64,000 bases of DNA, taken from assembly GCF_014306625.1 (NCBI RefSeq), contig NZ_JACRYL010000011.1:141417-205416 (forward strand). Reading direction: 5' to 3'. The notes below the pieces were generated by a model, which did not search any database, was not told the DNA's origin, and worked only from the letters and a program-made list of their open reading frames with translations. The position numbers were made by a program, and so were the translations under genes. Within the stretch, counting starts at the first letter, position 1. The number at the start of each line of letters is the position of its first letter. This stretch comes from Pedobacter fastidiosus (GTDB taxonomy: Bacteria; Bacteroidota; Bacteroidia; Sphingobacteriales; Sphingobacteriaceae). Positions 63,997-64,000 of the stretch are shown here, one piece after another.

Positions 63997-64000
63997 AAGA

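Overview
The window reads as a piece of a low-GC Bacteroidota chromosome, most likely Sphingobacteriaceae (Pedobacter-like). The signs are promoter-like TAnnTTTG boxes, almost no Shine-Dalgarno sequences, a type IX secretion (Por) C-terminal sorting domain, a gliding-motility-type C-terminal domain, DUF4397 and outer-membrane beta-barrel families, many SPII lipoproteins, and the short hairpin repeats usual in this group. The genus is inferred from style, not from a marker gene; no rRNA, tRNA, CRISPR array, integrase or IS transposase was seen.

Layout. 0-8 kb: an EamA transporter (cut by the window edge), an LptF/LptG permease and tgt form one leftward unit; a GT2 glycosyltransferase and rsmG run rightward; a BlaI-type repressor and an M56 (BlaR1-like) sensor protease follow behind three copies of a dyad operator; then an M28 lipoprotein peptidase. 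8-15.5 kb: smc, a UvrD/PcrA helicase and a DUF493 protein, separated by REP hairpins. 15.7-31.6 kb: a pair of bacterial PH-domain membrane proteins, an SGNH hydrolase with a T9SS tail, an M20 peptidase, GH43, an MFS carrier, an HxlR regulator divergent from an SDR, an NAD-binding oxidoreductase, GH25, a DUF1016 nuclease joined to a dipeptide epimerase, a DUF255 thioredoxin-like protein and an SlyD-like FKBP isomerase. 31.6-47 kb: two tandem Uma2 genes, a peroxiredoxin, an ECF sigma factor with a membrane-anchored barrel-like partner, DUF4397, an ABC-F ATPase, a nitroreductase, DUF1801, a GreA-like protein, an RsiV-like lipoprotein with two NodB-type deacetylase lipoproteins, and a DPP-IV-type S9 peptidase.

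47-57.6 kb is the accessory part. A compound repeat array (47.1-48.4 kb) and a retropepsin-like protein are followed by a leftward three-gene set: a Z1-domain SF2 helicase-like ATPase, a four-helix membrane protein and a DUF4868-type protein. The last two fit KwaA and KwaB of the Kiwa anti-phage system; the Z1 gene placed first in the same apparent operon is the most interesting arrangement in the window. Beyond it lie a second M28 lipoprotein peptidase, a beta-barrel gene broken by one in-frame stop, and a 278-bp direct repeat present three times.

57.6-64 kb: an NADPH-dependent FMN reductase, a fosmidomycin-resistance-type MFS carrier, a second beta-barrel gene broken by a one-base frameshift just after its signal peptide, an intact beta-barrel paralogue, and clpB. 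Most of the window is housekeeping and cell-envelope biology. The novelty candidates are the Z1-Kiwa operon, the M56-CHU_C fusion, the Uma2 duplication whose differences sit in one patch, and the repeat arrays.
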